A stretch of DNA of 33,443 nucleotides from positions 1 through 33,443 of the forward strand of contig JAURML010000183.1 of NCBI GenBank assembly GCA_030830695.1. The letters are read 5' to 3'. Origin of the DNA: Caenibius sp. (GTDB lineage: Bacteria > Pseudomonadota > Alphaproteobacteria > Sphingomonadales > Sphingomonadaceae). Positions 19,006 through 27,660 of this stretch are shown here, one piece after another (within the stretch, counting starts at the first letter, position 1; every line of letters starts with the position of its first letter). The notes under the pieces are model-generated. The model had not been told where the DNA came from and ran no database searches. It saw only the letters and a program-made list of their open reading frames with translations. The translations under genes were made by a program, and so were the position numbers.

Positions 19006-20016
19006 ATGAGCGCATATCCCAAGACTTCACAGCTGATGGCGCGTGGCGCTGCATTCCTGGGCAGCGAGTATGCGATCCTGTGCGGGGCGATGAGCTGGGT
19101 TTCCGAACGGCACCTCGTTTCGGCCATTTCCAATGCGGGCGGCTTTGGCGTGATCGCCTGCGGTGCGATGACGCCCGAACTGCTGGATGGGGAAATCGCC
19201 GGGACGCGGGCGCTGACCGGCAAGCCGTTCGGCGTGAACCTCATCACCATGCACCCGCAGCTGTTCGAGCTGATCGCCGTATGCGAAAAACACGGGGTCG
19301 GCCACGTGGTGCTGGCAGGCGGCATTCCGCCCAAGGGCAGCGTGGAGGCGATCAAGGCGTTCGGTGCAAAAGTGATCGTCTTCGCACCCACCCTGGCGCT
19401 GGCCAAAAAGCTGCTGCGCTCCGGCGCGGACGCGCTGGTGATCGAAGGGATGGAGGCAGGCGGCCATATCGGCCCTGTCGCAACCAGCGTTCTGGCGCAG
19501 GAATTTCTGCCCGAACTGGCCGATGAATACCTGGTCTTCGTGGCCGGCGGGATCGGCCGGGGCGAAAGCATGGCCGGCTATCTGGAGATGGGCGCGGCGG
19601 GCGTGCAGTTGGGCACCCGTTTTGCCTGCGCCAGCGAATCCATCGCGCACCCCGCCTTCAAGCAGGCCTTCTTCCGCGCCAATGCCCGCGATGCGGTGGC
19701 CAGCGTGCAGGTCGATGCGCGCCTGCCGGTGATTCCGGTGCGCGCGCTCAAGAACAAGGGCACGGAAGAATTCACCGCCAAGCAGCGCGAAGTCGCGCAG
19801 CTGCTGGACGATGGTGCGGTGGAAATGGGCGAAGCCCAGCTCCGGATCGAACATTACTGGGCGGGCGCGCTGCGCCGCGCGGTGATTGATGGCGACGTTG
19901 AAAACGGATCGTTGATGGCCGGTCAGTCGGTCGGCATGGTCAGGCAGGAAGAACCGGTGGCGGAGATCATCGGCGCGCTGATGACGCAGTGCGAGGCGGC
20001 GCTGAACCGCCGCTGA
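19006..20016 (+). CDS. NAD(P)H-dependent flavin oxidoreductase, nitronate monooxygenase-like
   Basis: The 336-residue TIM-barrel FMN protein resembles nitronate monooxygenase (2-nitropropane dioxygenase) and related enoyl reductases. Visible blocks are the barrel start with ILCGAMSWVS, NAGGFGVIACGAM, PFGVNLITMHP, ADALVIEGMEAGGHIG, FVAGGIGRGESMAGYLEMGAAGVQLGTRFACASES. The GGHxG and GGIG phosphate-binding loops are typical of this family. The family oxidises alkyl nitronates or uses NAD(P)H; the specific substrate is not readable. The start at 19006 has GGCGGAG just upstream; the frame stays open back to 18856, but that extension lacks family similarity and crosses the katG promoter region. Confidence 0.85.
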   Translation: MSAYPKTSQLMARGAAFLGSEYAILCGAMSWVSERHLVSAISNAGGFGVIACGAMTPELLDGEIAGTRALTGKPFGVNLITMHPQLFELIAVCEKHGVGHVVLAGGIPPKGSVEAIKAFGAKVIVFAPTLALAKKLLRSGADALVIEGMEAGGHIGPVATSVLAQEFLPELADEYLVFVAGGIGRGESMAGYLEMGAAGVQLGTRFACASESIAHPAFKQAFFRANARDAVASVQVDARLPVIPVRALKNKGTEEFTAKQREVAQLLDDGAVEMGEAQLRIEHYWAGALRRAVIDGDVENGSLMAGQSVGMVRQEEPVAEIIGALMTQCEAALNRR

Positions 20017-20065
20017 GCGCGGGCGCGACAAACAGCCGGTCGGCCTTGCCCGTTCAGCGCCCGGT

Positions 20066-21079
20066 TCAGCCCAGTTCGATCACGGTCTTGGCGAAGGCAT
20101 CCTTCGACACCGCATGCGCATAGGCGGCCCTGGCATCTTCAAACGCGAAGCGCGCGCCCACCACTGGCTGGATGCCATTGGCCTCGATCCCGGCATTGAG
20201 CCGACGGGCCATGCCCGCGGACCCCACGAAGATACCGCGCAGGCTTGACTGGCGCAGGATCAGCCAGACCGGGTTGGGCCCGCCTTCGGGCTGGAGCACG
20301 CCGATCATCGCCACTTCGCCATTGGGCGCGGCAGCCATCAGCGAGGTTTCGAGCGTGCCTGCCCCGCCGACTTCCACCACCTTGTCCGCCCCGCCGAAGC
20401 GGGCAAACACCTCGTTACCCCAATCGGGCGTGTCACGATAATTGATCGTATGCGTGGCGCCCAGCGCCTTCGCCCGCGCCAGCTTTTCGTCAGAGGACGA
20501 GGTGATGATGGTCACCGCGCCCGCCGCTGCGGCCAGTTGCAGGGCCAGGATCGAGACGCCGCCGGTGCCGAGCAGCAACACCTTCTGCCCCGGCTTGGCC
20601 GGCTGCGGGCCTTCGAACAGCGCGTTCCACGCGGTCACGCCCGCGCAGGGGAGCGTCGCCGCTTGCGCATAATCGAGATTCGCCGCCAAATGGATGACGC
20701 CGCGCTCGGGCAGGGTGACGAGTTCGGCCAGCATGCCGCTGGCGATGCCATCACCCAGCGACGGGCCGGGATCGGCGGGAACGGGGCCGTCTTCCCAGTT
20801 CTGGTGAAAGGTTCCGGCCACCCGGTCCCCCGGCTTGAACGCGGTCACGCCCGCACCCACCGCCACCACTTCGCCCACGCCGTCGGACAGCGGGATCGCA
20901 TCCTCGCTGAGCGCGCCGGAGATATACGCCCCGCCCAGGACCATCTGGTCACGATAGTTGAGCGACCAGGCACGCGGGCGAATCAGCACTTCGCCCGGGC
21001 CGGGCCGGGGATCAGGCAGCTCGCGCAGCTCAAGACTGTCAATGCCGGTCTTGCCGCCCGGCAGCACCCATGCACGCAT
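20066..21079 (-). CDS. Zinc-less MDR-family NAD(P)-dependent oxidoreductase
   Basis: The 337-residue protein is a medium-chain dehydrogenase/reductase of the quinone oxidoreductase-like group. The N-terminal GroES-like domain has LNYRDQMVLGG where zinc alcohol dehydrogenases have their catalytic Cys, so a catalytic zinc is probably absent. The Rossmann part has LLLGTGGVSILALQLAAAAGA, then LGATHTINYRD and VEVGGAGTLETSL. An alkene, quinone or enal reduction is likely, but the substrate is unknown. The start at 21079 follows GGGAG. Its stop is 49 bases from the convergent flavoprotein gene. Confidence 0.88.
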   Translation of the reverse strand: MRAWVLPGGKTGIDSLELRELPDPRPGPGEVLIRPRAWSLNYRDQMVLGGAYISGALSEDAIPLSDGVGEVVAVGAGVTAFKPGDRVAGTFHQNWEDGPVPADPGPSLGDGIASGMLAELVTLPERGVIHLAANLDYAQAATLPCAGVTAWNALFEGPQPAKPGQKVLLLGTGGVSILALQLAAAAGAVTIITSSSDEKLARAKALGATHTINYRDTPDWGNEVFARFGGADKVVEVGGAGTLETSLMAAAPNGEVAMIGVLQPEGGPNPVWLILRQSSLRGIFVGSAGMARRLNAGIEANGIQPVVGARFAFEDARAAYAHAVSKDAFAKTVIELG

Positions 21080-21224
21080 ATCATTCTCCCGATTGATGAT
21101 CACGCGCCGCGCGCGGAACTGATTGAAATTCGGCTTTTCCTAGCTGTGCTGCTCGGGCTGCGCAAGCGAACAGGCCGGCGCAAAAAGTGGTGGCGCGGCA
21201 AACGGCTGTTTTCGGGAGTTGGCC

Positions 21225-21300
21225 ATGATCGGGCTTGGGGCCGGAATATTGGGGGGAGCGGACGGTCTGGTTCTGGTCAGCCCGCTTGGATATCTGACGT
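21225..21300 (+). pseudogene. Possible 5' remnant of an interrupted gene
   Basis: In the 230-base space between the MDR gene and the phzF-like gene there is an ATG at 21225 with GGGAG (21214-21218) six bases upstream. The first residues, MIGLGAGILGGADGLVLVSP, read like the start of a real protein. The composition changes near 21290-21310, and beyond that point the frame runs antisense to the phzF-like gene without looking like a protein. This could be a gene cut off by the insertion of the lower-GC segment, or a chance frame. Confidence 0.3.
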
Positions 21301-21309
21301 TCCTATCAA

Positions 21310-22161
21310 CTACTTCATCATCCGCACGGCACCGCGCACTTCAGCGCGGCGACCGACTTTGGTTGGCGCTCGCGCGTAGAGCACGCAAGGGATCCCCATG
21401 TCGTAACCTTGCTGAACCTCGATTCCATCGACCGGATGACCGCGCTCTGAAAGATACGCGGCAAGTGCGGCGGCGGCGGCCCATGTGGCGGGATCCTCGT
21501 AAACTCCTCCAACAGCGAAAGCGTTTCTCGAATGGAACCGGCTGTCAGTCTCTTGTTGCACTAAGCTGATAGTTGTGAGGTGCCATTCACGCATGAGCAC
21601 CGCCCCGGACTCCATTTCGTAGTTCATACTAGCCAACTGAGAGCGATCTCGCAGACAAAGGAGGAGGTGCCGCGCACCTGCCTCGATTATCGCTGGGGGA
21701 TAGCGGTCATCTAAGTCGGTCGGTGTCATACTAAATAACTCTAACGCCCGATTGAGAAGCTCCGGTTGCGCGGGCTGGTGGCGAGTGGGTGCAGACCACA
21801 AACTGGCGCTCAGGCCATCCGCATCCTCTGTGCCTTGCACCACGGCAGAGCCGTCATTTAGCTCTAGGTCGACCGGTTTGGTTATACCCGCCTTGGCAAG
21901 CGCGGCACCGAGCGCGATGGTTGCATGGCCGCAAAAGGGAATTTCCGCACTCGGTGCGAAAAATCGAACTCTGTATCCCTCTTCCGATGGCGCGGCGAAA
22001 ACGGTTTCCGAAAATCCTACCATTGTAGCGACCTGCTGCATGGCTTCGGATACAGGGAGTTCATCGCAGATCACCACTCCGGCAGGATTGCCGCCGCGAC
22101 CTTCAACAGAGAAGGCCGCCAATCTCTGGACCGAAGACTCAAGTGCATGCGCGTCAATCAT
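21310..22161 (-). CDS. PhzF family isomerase/epimerase
   Basis: The 283-residue protein belongs to the PhzF (diaminopimelate epimerase-like) family. It has an early VEGRGGNPAGVVI, the catalytic-type Glu52 in GFSETVFAAP, and GHATIALGAAL at about residues 78-88. PhzF itself isomerises a phenazine precursor, but most genomic members are not in phenazine clusters and have unknown substrates; no phz genes are nearby. Length fits the family. G+C and codon use are lower than in the genes on both sides, which suggests later acquisition. The start at 22161 has a weak GGAAG site. The frame happens to stay open upstream to 22797 across the aldo/keto reductase, which is not coding in that frame. Confidence 0.85.
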   Translation of the reverse strand: MIDAHALESSVQRLAAFSVEGRGGNPAGVVICDELPVSEAMQQVATMVGFSETVFAAPSEEGYRVRFFAPSAEIPFCGHATIALGAALAKAGITKPVDLELNDGSAVVQGTEDADGLSASLWSAPTRHQPAQPELLNRALELFSMTPTDLDDRYPPAIIEAGARHLLLCLRDRSQLASMNYEMESGAVLMREWHLTTISLVQQETDSRFHSRNAFAVGGVYEDPATWAAAAALAAYLSERGHPVDGIEVQQGYDMGIPCVLYARAPTKVGRRAEVRGAVRMMK

Positions 22162-22224
22162 CACTTCCGCTTTTAAGCATGGAAGTTGGCCGCAGCAACG
22201 TCCGCAATGGCGTCGTATCGGACA

Positions 22225-22258
22225 GGCAGCTTCCGGAGCGAAATGCCCGAAAGCTGCC
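22225..22258. repeat. Strong hairpin between phzF-like and aldo/keto reductase genes
   Basis: GGCAGCTTCCGG (22225-22236) pairs with CCGAAAGCTGCC (22247-22258) with one mismatch and a 10-base loop. It lies 24 bases beyond the aldo/keto reductase stop. There is no T run on either side, so it is not a classical intrinsic terminator, but it may slow or end that transcript. It also lies at the edge of the lower-GC phzF segment. Confidence 0.5.
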
Positions 22259-22282
22259 GCCAGCGCCGGTGCCTGAAACCGC

Positions 22283-23299
22283 TTACCCCGTCTCGGCCAG
22301 TTGCTCCGTATCGATGCCCACGCGCATCTGCGCGGGATAGCGCGGCCCGGCGGTGGTCTGCGGGCTGATCGCCTCGCCTGCGCGGGCGATGATGTCCGGC
22401 GGGATCGCCCGGTCGAGCGTGGCGAAATTTTCTTCCATATGCGCGATCCGGCCCGTGCCCGGGATCGCGTGCACATGGTCCCCGCGCGACAGCACCCAGG
22501 CCAGCGCCAGCTGCGCAGGGGTGACGCCCGCCTCGCCCGCCAGCGCGGCCAGCCGGTCTGCCAGCAGGCGATTATGCGCCCAGTTTTCCGGCGTGAATCG
22601 GGGCATTCCGTTACGAATATCCCTGTCATCGAACTGGGCCGGATCGGCGGGCGTGCCCACCAGCGGCCCGCGGCAAAGCGGCGAAAAGGCGACCAGCGCG
22701 ACACCCAGTTCGCTGCAGGCGTCCAACACCGCGATTTCCACATCGCGCGTCCACAGCGAATATTCGGTCTGCATGGCGGTGACGGGATGCACCGCATGCG
22801 CGCGGCGCAGCGTCGGCGCGCTCATTTCAGACAGGCCGATCCCGCCAATCTTCCCCTCCTTGACCAGATCGCCCAGCGCGCCGACCGATTCCTCGATCGG
22901 CACATTCACGTCGAAGCGGTGCAGGTAGTAGAGATCGATATGATCCGTGCGCAGCAGGCGCAGGCTTTCTTCAAGCGCAGCGCGGATGAATTCCGGCCGG
23001 CAATCGATCCAGCGCTGGTCCCCGTCGACCAGAATGCCGGTCTTGGACGCCAGCACGAACCGATCCCGCCGCCCGTGCAGCGTCTCACCGATCAGGCTCT
23101 CGCTCTTGCCCAGCCCATAGACCCGCGCTGTGTCGAGATGTTCATAGCCAAGGTCGATCGCCTGATCGAGCAGCCGCGCCGCCTCTGCCGCGCCGGGCGG
23201 ACGGCCATAGGCCCAGGCGATGTTCATGCAGCCGAGGCCGACGGGGCGCACCGCGCGCGTGCCGATCATGCGGCGGTCATCAGCTGGTAAATCTTTCAT
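22283..23299 (-). CDS. Aldo/keto reductase
   Basis: The 338-residue TIM-barrel NADPH-dependent reductase has the full catalytic tetrad: Asp56 and Tyr61 in DTARVYGLGKSE, Lys86 in LASKTGIL, and His127 in YYLHRFD. Further family blocks are GKIGGIGLSE, QTEYSLW, VAFSPLCRGPLVG and AIPGTGRIAHMEEN. It resembles the AKR11-13 type enzymes that reduce broad aldehydes and ketones. A physiological substrate cannot be assigned. The start at 23299 keeps AGGA directly upstream; an ATG at 23269 is possible. It is divergent from qmcA with an 81-base gap. Confidence 0.92.
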   Translation of the reverse strand: MKDLPADDRRMIGTRAVRPVGLGCMNIAWAYGRPPGAAEAARLLDQAIDLGYEHLDTARVYGLGKSESLIGETLHGRRDRFVLASKTGILVDGDQRWIDCRPEFIRAALEESLRLLRTDHIDLYYLHRFDVNVPIEESVGALGDLVKEGKIGGIGLSEMSAPTLRRAHAVHPVTAMQTEYSLWTRDVEIAVLDACSELGVALVAFSPLCRGPLVGTPADPAQFDDRDIRNGMPRFTPENWAHNRLLADRLAALAGEAGVTPAQLALAWVLSRGDHVHAIPGTGRIAHMEENFATLDRAIPPDIIARAGEAISPQTTAGPRYPAQMRVGIDTEQLAETG

Positions 23300-23380
23300 C
23301 CTATGTGCATCTTTCTGCTAAGAGGGGGTTCCGCGCCGAATAGTGCGGCGGATCGGCTCCGGATGAAAGGGGAAGTAATC

Positions 23381-24382
23381 ATGGGTGGTTTCCTGATAGC
23401 GCTGCTGGGCCTGGTCATCATATTCCTGATGATGGGTGTGCGGGTGGTGCGACAAGGCTTCGTCTACACGATCGAACGGCTGGGCAAGTTCACCCTGGCG
23501 GCCGAACCCGGCCTGCATCTGATCATCCCGTTCATTGACCGCGTGGGCCAGAAGGTCAACGTGATGGAACAGGTGCTGGATATTCCGGGCCAGGAAATCA
23601 TCACCAAGGACAACGCCATGGTCGGCGTGGATGCGGTGGTGTTCTTCCAGGTGCTGGATGCGGGCAAGGCCGCTTACGAAGTCCATAACCTCTACGCCTC
23701 GATCATGGCGCTGACCACCACCAACCTGCGCACGGTGATGGGATCGATGGATCTGGACGAAACCCTGTCCAAGCGTGACGAAATCAACGCCCGCCTGCTG
23801 TCTGTCGTCGATCATGCGACCTCGCCCTGGGGGGTCAAGATTACCCGCGTGGAAATCAAGGATATCCGCCCGCCGCTGGATATTTCCGAAGCCATGGCCC
23901 GGCAGATGAAGGCCGAACGGCTCAAACGCGCGGAAATTCTTGAGGCTGAGGGCGAACGCGCCTCGAAGATCCTGCGCGCCGAAGGTGAAAAGCAATCGCA
24001 GATCCTGGCCGCCGAAGGGCGACGCGAATCCGCCTTTCGCGATGCCGAGGCGCGTGAACGCGAAGCCGAGGCGGAAGCGCGCGCCACGCAGATGGTCAGC
24101 CAGGCCATTGCCGAATCCGGCGCGCAGGCAATCAATTACTTCGTGGCCCAGAAATATACCGAAGCGGTCGGCAAATTCGCTACATCGCCTAACGCCAAGA
24201 CGATCCTGTTCCCGGTCGAGGCGACTCAGCTGATGGGCACGCTGGGCGGGATCGGCGAACTGGCCCGCGAAGCGTTGAGCGGCGGCACCGGTGGCGATGG
24301 CGGGGCCAGCCCGACTGCGCCCGCATCGCGCGGGCCCTTTGCCGGCCGCACCGGCATGCCACCCGCGGCAGGGCGCGAATGA
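23381..24382 (+). CDS. qmcA: SPFH/Band 7 protein, QmcA-like
   Basis: The 333-residue stomatin/prohibitin-type membrane protein has one N-terminal transmembrane segment (about residues 3-20), an SPFH domain with VRVVRQGFVYTIERLGKF, and a long charged coiled coil at about 185-265 rich in Ala, Glu and Arg (EAEGERASKILRAEGEKQ). Such proteins form large oligomers in membrane microdomains and support protease or membrane quality control. The neighbour nfeD overlaps its stop (ATGA), which is the conserved qmcA-nfeD pairing. AAAGGGGAA precedes the ATG at 23381; the frame is open back to 23303 but that part lacks similarity. Confidence 0.93.
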   Translation: MGGFLIALLGLVIIFLMMGVRVVRQGFVYTIERLGKFTLAAEPGLHLIIPFIDRVGQKVNVMEQVLDIPGQEIITKDNAMVGVDAVVFFQVLDAGKAAYEVHNLYASIMALTTTNLRTVMGSMDLDETLSKRDEINARLLSVVDHATSPWGVKITRVEIKDIRPPLDISEAMARQMKAERLKRAEILEAEGERASKILRAEGEKQSQILAAEGRRESAFRDAEAREREAEAEARATQMVSQAIAESGAQAINYFVAQKYTEAVGKFATSPNAKTILFPVEATQLMGTLGGIGELAREALSGGTGGDGGASPTAPASRGPFAGRTGMPPAAGRE

Positions 24383-24828
24383 TGAACGAGCTCAACAATC
24401 TCGATCCGCACTGGGCCTGGCTGGCGATCGGGCTGGTGCTGGGCGCCGCCGAAATGGCCGTGCCCAGCGTGTTCCTGATCTGGCTGGCGGGCGCGGCGAT
24501 CATTACCGGACTGCTGACCTGGGTGTTGCCGATCGGCCTGCCCGTGCAGATCGTGATATTCGCGGTGCTTGCGATCGTGGCCGTATTTGCCGGGCGCAAT
24601 TATCTGCGCCGCAATCCGGTGGCAGCGGCAGACCCCAACATGAACCGGCGCGGGGCGCGGCTGGTAGGCGAAACCGTGGTGGTCACTCAGGCCATTGAAG
24701 GCGGGACGGGCCGCGTCCACCATGGCGACAGCGAGTGGCTGGCGCGCGGGCCGGACGCCGTGCCCGGCACCCGCATGCGGATTGCCGGCAGCGACGGCGC
24801 CGTGCTGATCGTGGAGCCAGTTGCCTGA
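24379..24828 (+). CDS. NfeD family membrane protein
   Basis: The 149-residue protein is the short NfeD form. It has two or three hydrophobic segments at about residues 13-30, 33-50 and 54-72, then a soluble C-terminal OB-fold domain starting near residue 92 (RGARLVGETVVVTQAIEGGTGRV) and ending at DGAVLIVEPV. NfeD proteins work with SPFH proteins of the QmcA type in membrane microdomains, and here its ATG overlaps the qmcA stop. It lacks the serine protease domain of long NfeD proteins. Confidence 0.9.
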   Translation: MMNELNNLDPHWAWLAIGLVLGAAEMAVPSVFLIWLAGAAIITGLLTWVLPIGLPVQIVIFAVLAIVAVFAGRNYLRRNPVAAADPNMNRRGARLVGETVVVTQAIEGGTGRVHHGDSEWLARGPDAVPGTRMRIAGSDGAVLIVEPVA

Positions 24829-24837
24829 GGGATCAGC

Positions 24838-25794
24838 TCAGGCGCTGGCGGAGGCGCCGAAACGGCCGTGCTTGCGATAGCGGACCATCCAGCGATCGAG
24901 AAACAGGCCAAGCGGCCTGGGCTTGATGCCAAGCTGGGCGAGGCCGGGATAATCGCCCGAGGGAACATTGCCCGCTTTCAGCAGCTTCCACTGATCAAGG
25001 CTGATCGGCGCGCCGGGCAGCCAGCCGGTCAGCGCCGCAAAGCCCGCAGAGGCGAAATCGGGCAGGTCCGCGAACAGCGTCTTGCGCTGCTGGGCCTTGG
25101 CGATGGCGCGGTTGATCTGGCCCATGGTCAGCACTTCAGGCCCGGCAATTTCGTATGTCTTGCCGCCATGGCTCGCCGGATCGGACAGAGCCGCAACGAT
25201 CGCATTGGCTGCATCGTCGACATGCACTGGCTGCATCTGCGCATCCGGCCCGAACACCGGCAGGACGGGCAGCATCGCAATCAGCCCCGCGAACATGTTG
25301 ATGAACTGATCATCCTCGCCGAAGATCACTGACGGCCGCAGGATCGTCGCCCGGGGGAACGCCGCGCGCACCGCCGCTTCACCTTCGCCCTTGGTGCGCG
25401 CATAGCGCACTTCGGATTCAGCATCCGCGCCGATCGCGGAGACATGCACGAAAGCACCGGCCCCGGCGGCCTTCGCGGCCTGCGCCGCCACGCCAGGTCC
25501 GCGCGCCTGCACGGCATCCGCATCCGGCCCGAATGTCCCGGCCAGATAGACCGCAGCGTCCGCCCCGGCCATTGCAGCTGCCAGCGTTTCGGGCTTGCCA
25601 ACGTCGCAATAGGCGAACTGGATCTGGCCAAGATTGCCCAGCGGCTTCAGGCGATAGGCGCGTTCGGGGCGCCGCGCGGCCACCCGCAGCCGGGCACCGC
25701 GGCTCAGCAGTTCCTGCGCGACCCGCGTACCAAGAAAGCCGCTGCCGCCCACCAGCACCACCAGCCTGCCGTCCAGATCCTTTATCTTGGCCAT
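24838..25794 (-). CDS. NAD(P)-binding protein, complex I NDUFA9-like (atypical SDR)
   Basis: The 318-residue protein begins with a Rossmann strand LVVLVGGSGFLGTRVAQELL and continues with RVAARRPERA, AYCDVGKPETLAAAMAGADAAVYLAG, VHVSAIGADAESEVRYARTKGEGE and RPSVIFGEDDQFINMFA. This is the pattern of the NDUFA9-like atypical short-chain dehydrogenases. In alphaproteobacteria such proteins are often annotated as complex I NDUFA9 subunit family; a structural or assembly role in complex I is possible, but enzymatic activity is not shown. It converges with nfeD (9 bases between stops). I chose ATG 25794 because the longer upstream frame has no family sequence. Confidence 0.87.
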   Translation of the reverse strand: MAKIKDLDGRLVVLVGGSGFLGTRVAQELLSRGARLRVAARRPERAYRLKPLGNLGQIQFAYCDVGKPETLAAAMAGADAAVYLAGTFGPDADAVQARGPGVAAQAAKAAGAGAFVHVSAIGADAESEVRYARTKGEGEAAVRAAFPRATILRPSVIFGEDDQFINMFAGLIAMLPVLPVFGPDAQMQPVHVDDAANAIVAALSDPASHGGKTYEIAGPEVLTMGQINRAIAKAQQRKTLFADLPDFASAGFAALTGWLPGAPISLDQWKLLKAGNVPSGDYPGLAQLGIKPRPLGLFLDRWMVRYRKHGRFGASASA

Positions 25795-25890
25795 AAATCC
25801 TGCATTCCGCGCGAGAGAGTTTCTATCGGCTGCCCATGCCGCAAGCGCGCGCGGGCCGCAACCGGTTTGGCGGCAATCCACGCCACACTG

Positions 25891-26964
25891 TCAGCGTTCT
25901 GCGCCGTTCCTGAATTCGGTCACGATCTGCCACACGGTGATAAACAGGGCCGCGATCATCGGGCCGACGATGAAGCCGTTGAGCCCCATGGTCTCCAGCC
26001 CGGCAATCGTCGCGATCAGCACCACGAAATCGGGCATGCGGGTTTCATGCCCGACCAGTACCGGGCGCAGCAGATTGTCGATCAGGCCGATCACGAAGAA
26101 CCCCGTCAGGATCAGCGCCACGCCTTCCCAGATCGCCCCGGTCGCCAGCAGGTAAAGCGCAACCGGAAGCCACACGATCCCCGTCCCGACAGCCGGAACC
26201 AGTGAAAACAGGCCCATCAGCAGGCCCCACAGGAGAGCGCCTTCGATGCCCAGCAGCCAGAAGGTCACTCCGCCGACAAGCCCCTGCAGCACGGCGACAA
26301 CCACGGACCCCTTGATCGTGGCGCGCACCACGATGATGAAGCGTTCCGCCAGCGCATCGCGCAGTTCCGGGGCCAGCGGCACCGCTTCCTTCACCTTCTG
26401 GCCAATCACATCCCCGTCGCGCAGCAGGAAGAAAGTGAGATAGAGCATGAGGCCGAGCGCCGCGATGAAGCGCAGCGCTCCCTGCCCGAAGATCAGCGCG
26501 CGCGAGGCGACATTCTGCAAGCCGGTAGCGACGACTGAATCCGGCAGACTGCGCGCCGTGGCCAGTTCGCCCCATTGCGATGCGCCGATCCAGCGGTCCA
26601 CCCGGTCGGGCAGGATCGCGCGGAAATCGTTGATCGCCCGGGCGATGTCGATCTGGCCGGTTTCCAGCCGTTCATACAGCGTCGCCGCCTCCTGAATCAG
26701 GCTGATCCCTAGCAGAATGCCAGGCAGGATGATCAGCAGCATGATCAGGGCCAGGGTCAGCCCGGCGGCCAGGTTGGGCCGTCCGCCGAGCCGGGCAGTC
26801 AGCCGGTGATTGAGCGGCATGAACAGGATGCCCGCCACTAGCCCCCACAGGATCGCACCGAAAAACGGCGCAACCAGCCAGGCAAAGGCGAAAGTGATGA
26901 AAAGGACGATTGCGAGAAAACCCGCATTCTCGATCCTGAGGGCACCTGAATCGCGCTGGAACAT
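25891..26964 (-). CDS. AI-2E family transporter (PerM-like permease)
   Basis: The 357-residue polytopic membrane protein has hydrophobic segments in a pattern typical of the AI-2E exporter/PerM family: pairs near residues 17-55 and 70-100, a hydrophilic stretch at about 105-150, then four to five helices to the C-terminus. The family signature region around PAVGTGIVWLPVALYLLA and GNDLLRP-like LIDNLLRPVLVG is present. Some members export autoinducer-2, others act as Na+/H+ antiporters; the substrate here is unknown. I chose ATG 26964; there is no strong ribosome site and a TTG at 27042 would be an alternative. The tRNA-Gly 3' fragment ends 107 bases upstream, so the island insertion may have changed its promoter. 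Confidence 0.88.
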   Translation of the reverse strand: MFQRDSGALRIENAGFLAIVLFITFAFAWLVAPFFGAILWGLVAGILFMPLNHRLTARLGGRPNLAAGLTLALIMLLIILPGILLGISLIQEAATLYERLETGQIDIARAINDFRAILPDRVDRWIGASQWGELATARSLPDSVVATGLQNVASRALIFGQGALRFIAALGLMLYLTFFLLRDGDVIGQKVKEAVPLAPELRDALAERFIIVVRATIKGSVVVAVLQGLVGGVTFWLLGIEGALLWGLLMGLFSLVPAVGTGIVWLPVALYLLATGAIWEGVALILTGFFVIGLIDNLLRPVLVGHETRMPDFVVLIATIAGLETMGLNGFIVGPMIAALFITVWQIVTEFRNGAER

Positions 26965-27066
26965 GCGCGGTTGATGGCATTGTTTCGGCCGGAAACCAAC
27001 ATCTGACTGCGCGCGGGCGTGGCGCGGAAAAAACCGCATCAATGGGCTGCGGCACCAGGCAGAAGC

Positions 27067-27116
27067 AAACTGGAGCGGGCGAAGGGATTCGAACCCTCGA
27101 CCCCAACCTTGGCAAG
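27067..27116 (-). repeat. Left attachment repeat (tRNA-Gly 3' fragment)
   Basis: A 50-bp exact copy of 31055-31104. On the minus strand it contains the tRNA-Gly 3' part from the anticodon loop through the T arm, acceptor stem and CCA. It is not a functional tRNA because the 5' half is missing. It is the outer att site left by integration. Confidence 0.93.
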
Positions 27117-27168
27117 TGACGGGGCTAGAGAAACGTATTTTATTTCAGCGCTTAAAAGCGCCTTCGAA

Positions 27169-27204
27169 AATCCGTTTATGATCCGTTTATATCAAATCCG
27201 TTTA
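27169..27204 (+). repeat. Left arm repeats (ATCCGTTTAT x3)
   Basis: Two tandem ATCCGTTTAT-type units fill 27169-27190 and a third AATCCGTTTA is at 27195-27204. The 22-bp double unit occurs identically at 30975-30996. Each is 52-58 bp inside an attachment core, which is where arm-type binding sites of tyrosine integrases are found. Confidence 0.75.
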
Positions 27205-27312
27205 AGGCATGCATCGAGAAAGCAGAAAAGCAGCAGCCTTTGAAGGCGATTGTATTCAGGCTGAGAGGGGCTGGAGAAGAAGCTTAAGTTTCTCAAATCT
27301 CTATAACGGTCA

Positions 27313-27582
27313 TCAATCAAGCTGCTGGCGCAGATTGGTCAAGACCTGATCCACGTCTAACCCGACAACTCGTGCATAGGCTTTTGCAAAACCCAAGACA
27401 TAGACCCGGCTTAGGAAAACAGAGAAATCATCTTCCTCTAGCGCCGTAAGGAAGCGAGATGAAACCTTGCTCGTCTCGGCAACATCCTGAATTGACATGC
27501 CTCTCGAAAGACGCGCAGCCGCTAGGCTCGCGCCCACACTTTCTGGATGCGCCAATAGGCTTCCGAAATCCTCGACACCCAT
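27313..27582 (-). CDS. RodZ-type helix-turn-helix protein, small
   Basis: The protein (89 residues from ATG 27582) carries a HTH domain of the RodZ/HTH_25 type. The residues SVGASLAAARLSRGMSIQDVAETSKVSSRFLTALEEDD form the usual helix-turn-helix, followed by FLSRVYVLGFAKAYARVVGLD. In RodZ this domain is joined to a membrane anchor; here there is none, so it is more likely a DNA-binding regulator. As the first gene from the left end of the element, it could be the repressor of the element. A TTG at 27657 would add 25 residues and would lie close to the DnaA-box match; I could not decide which start is used. Confidence 0.75.
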   Translation of the reverse strand: MGVEDFGSLLAHPESVGASLAAARLSRGMSIQDVAETSKVSSRFLTALEEDDFSVFLSRVYVLGFAKAYARVVGLDVDQVLTNLRQQLD

Positions 27583-27660
27583 ACGCCGCCCCCAAATAGC
27601 GGCTAGAGGAACTTGGGCCTCACTAAGCCGCTTCCGAATCGGATCCCATAATAACAAAAG

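Noticed and set aside
21310-22797. A 495-codon open frame covering the phzF-like gene and half of the aldo/keto reductase
   Set aside because: Only the part from 22161 down has phzF family sequence; the rest is an out-of-frame reading of the aldo/keto reductase.
27067-27116. A second tRNA-Gly gene at the left end of the island
   Set aside because: Only the anticodon-loop-to-CCA part is present; the D arm and 5' acceptor strand are missing, so it is an att remnant.
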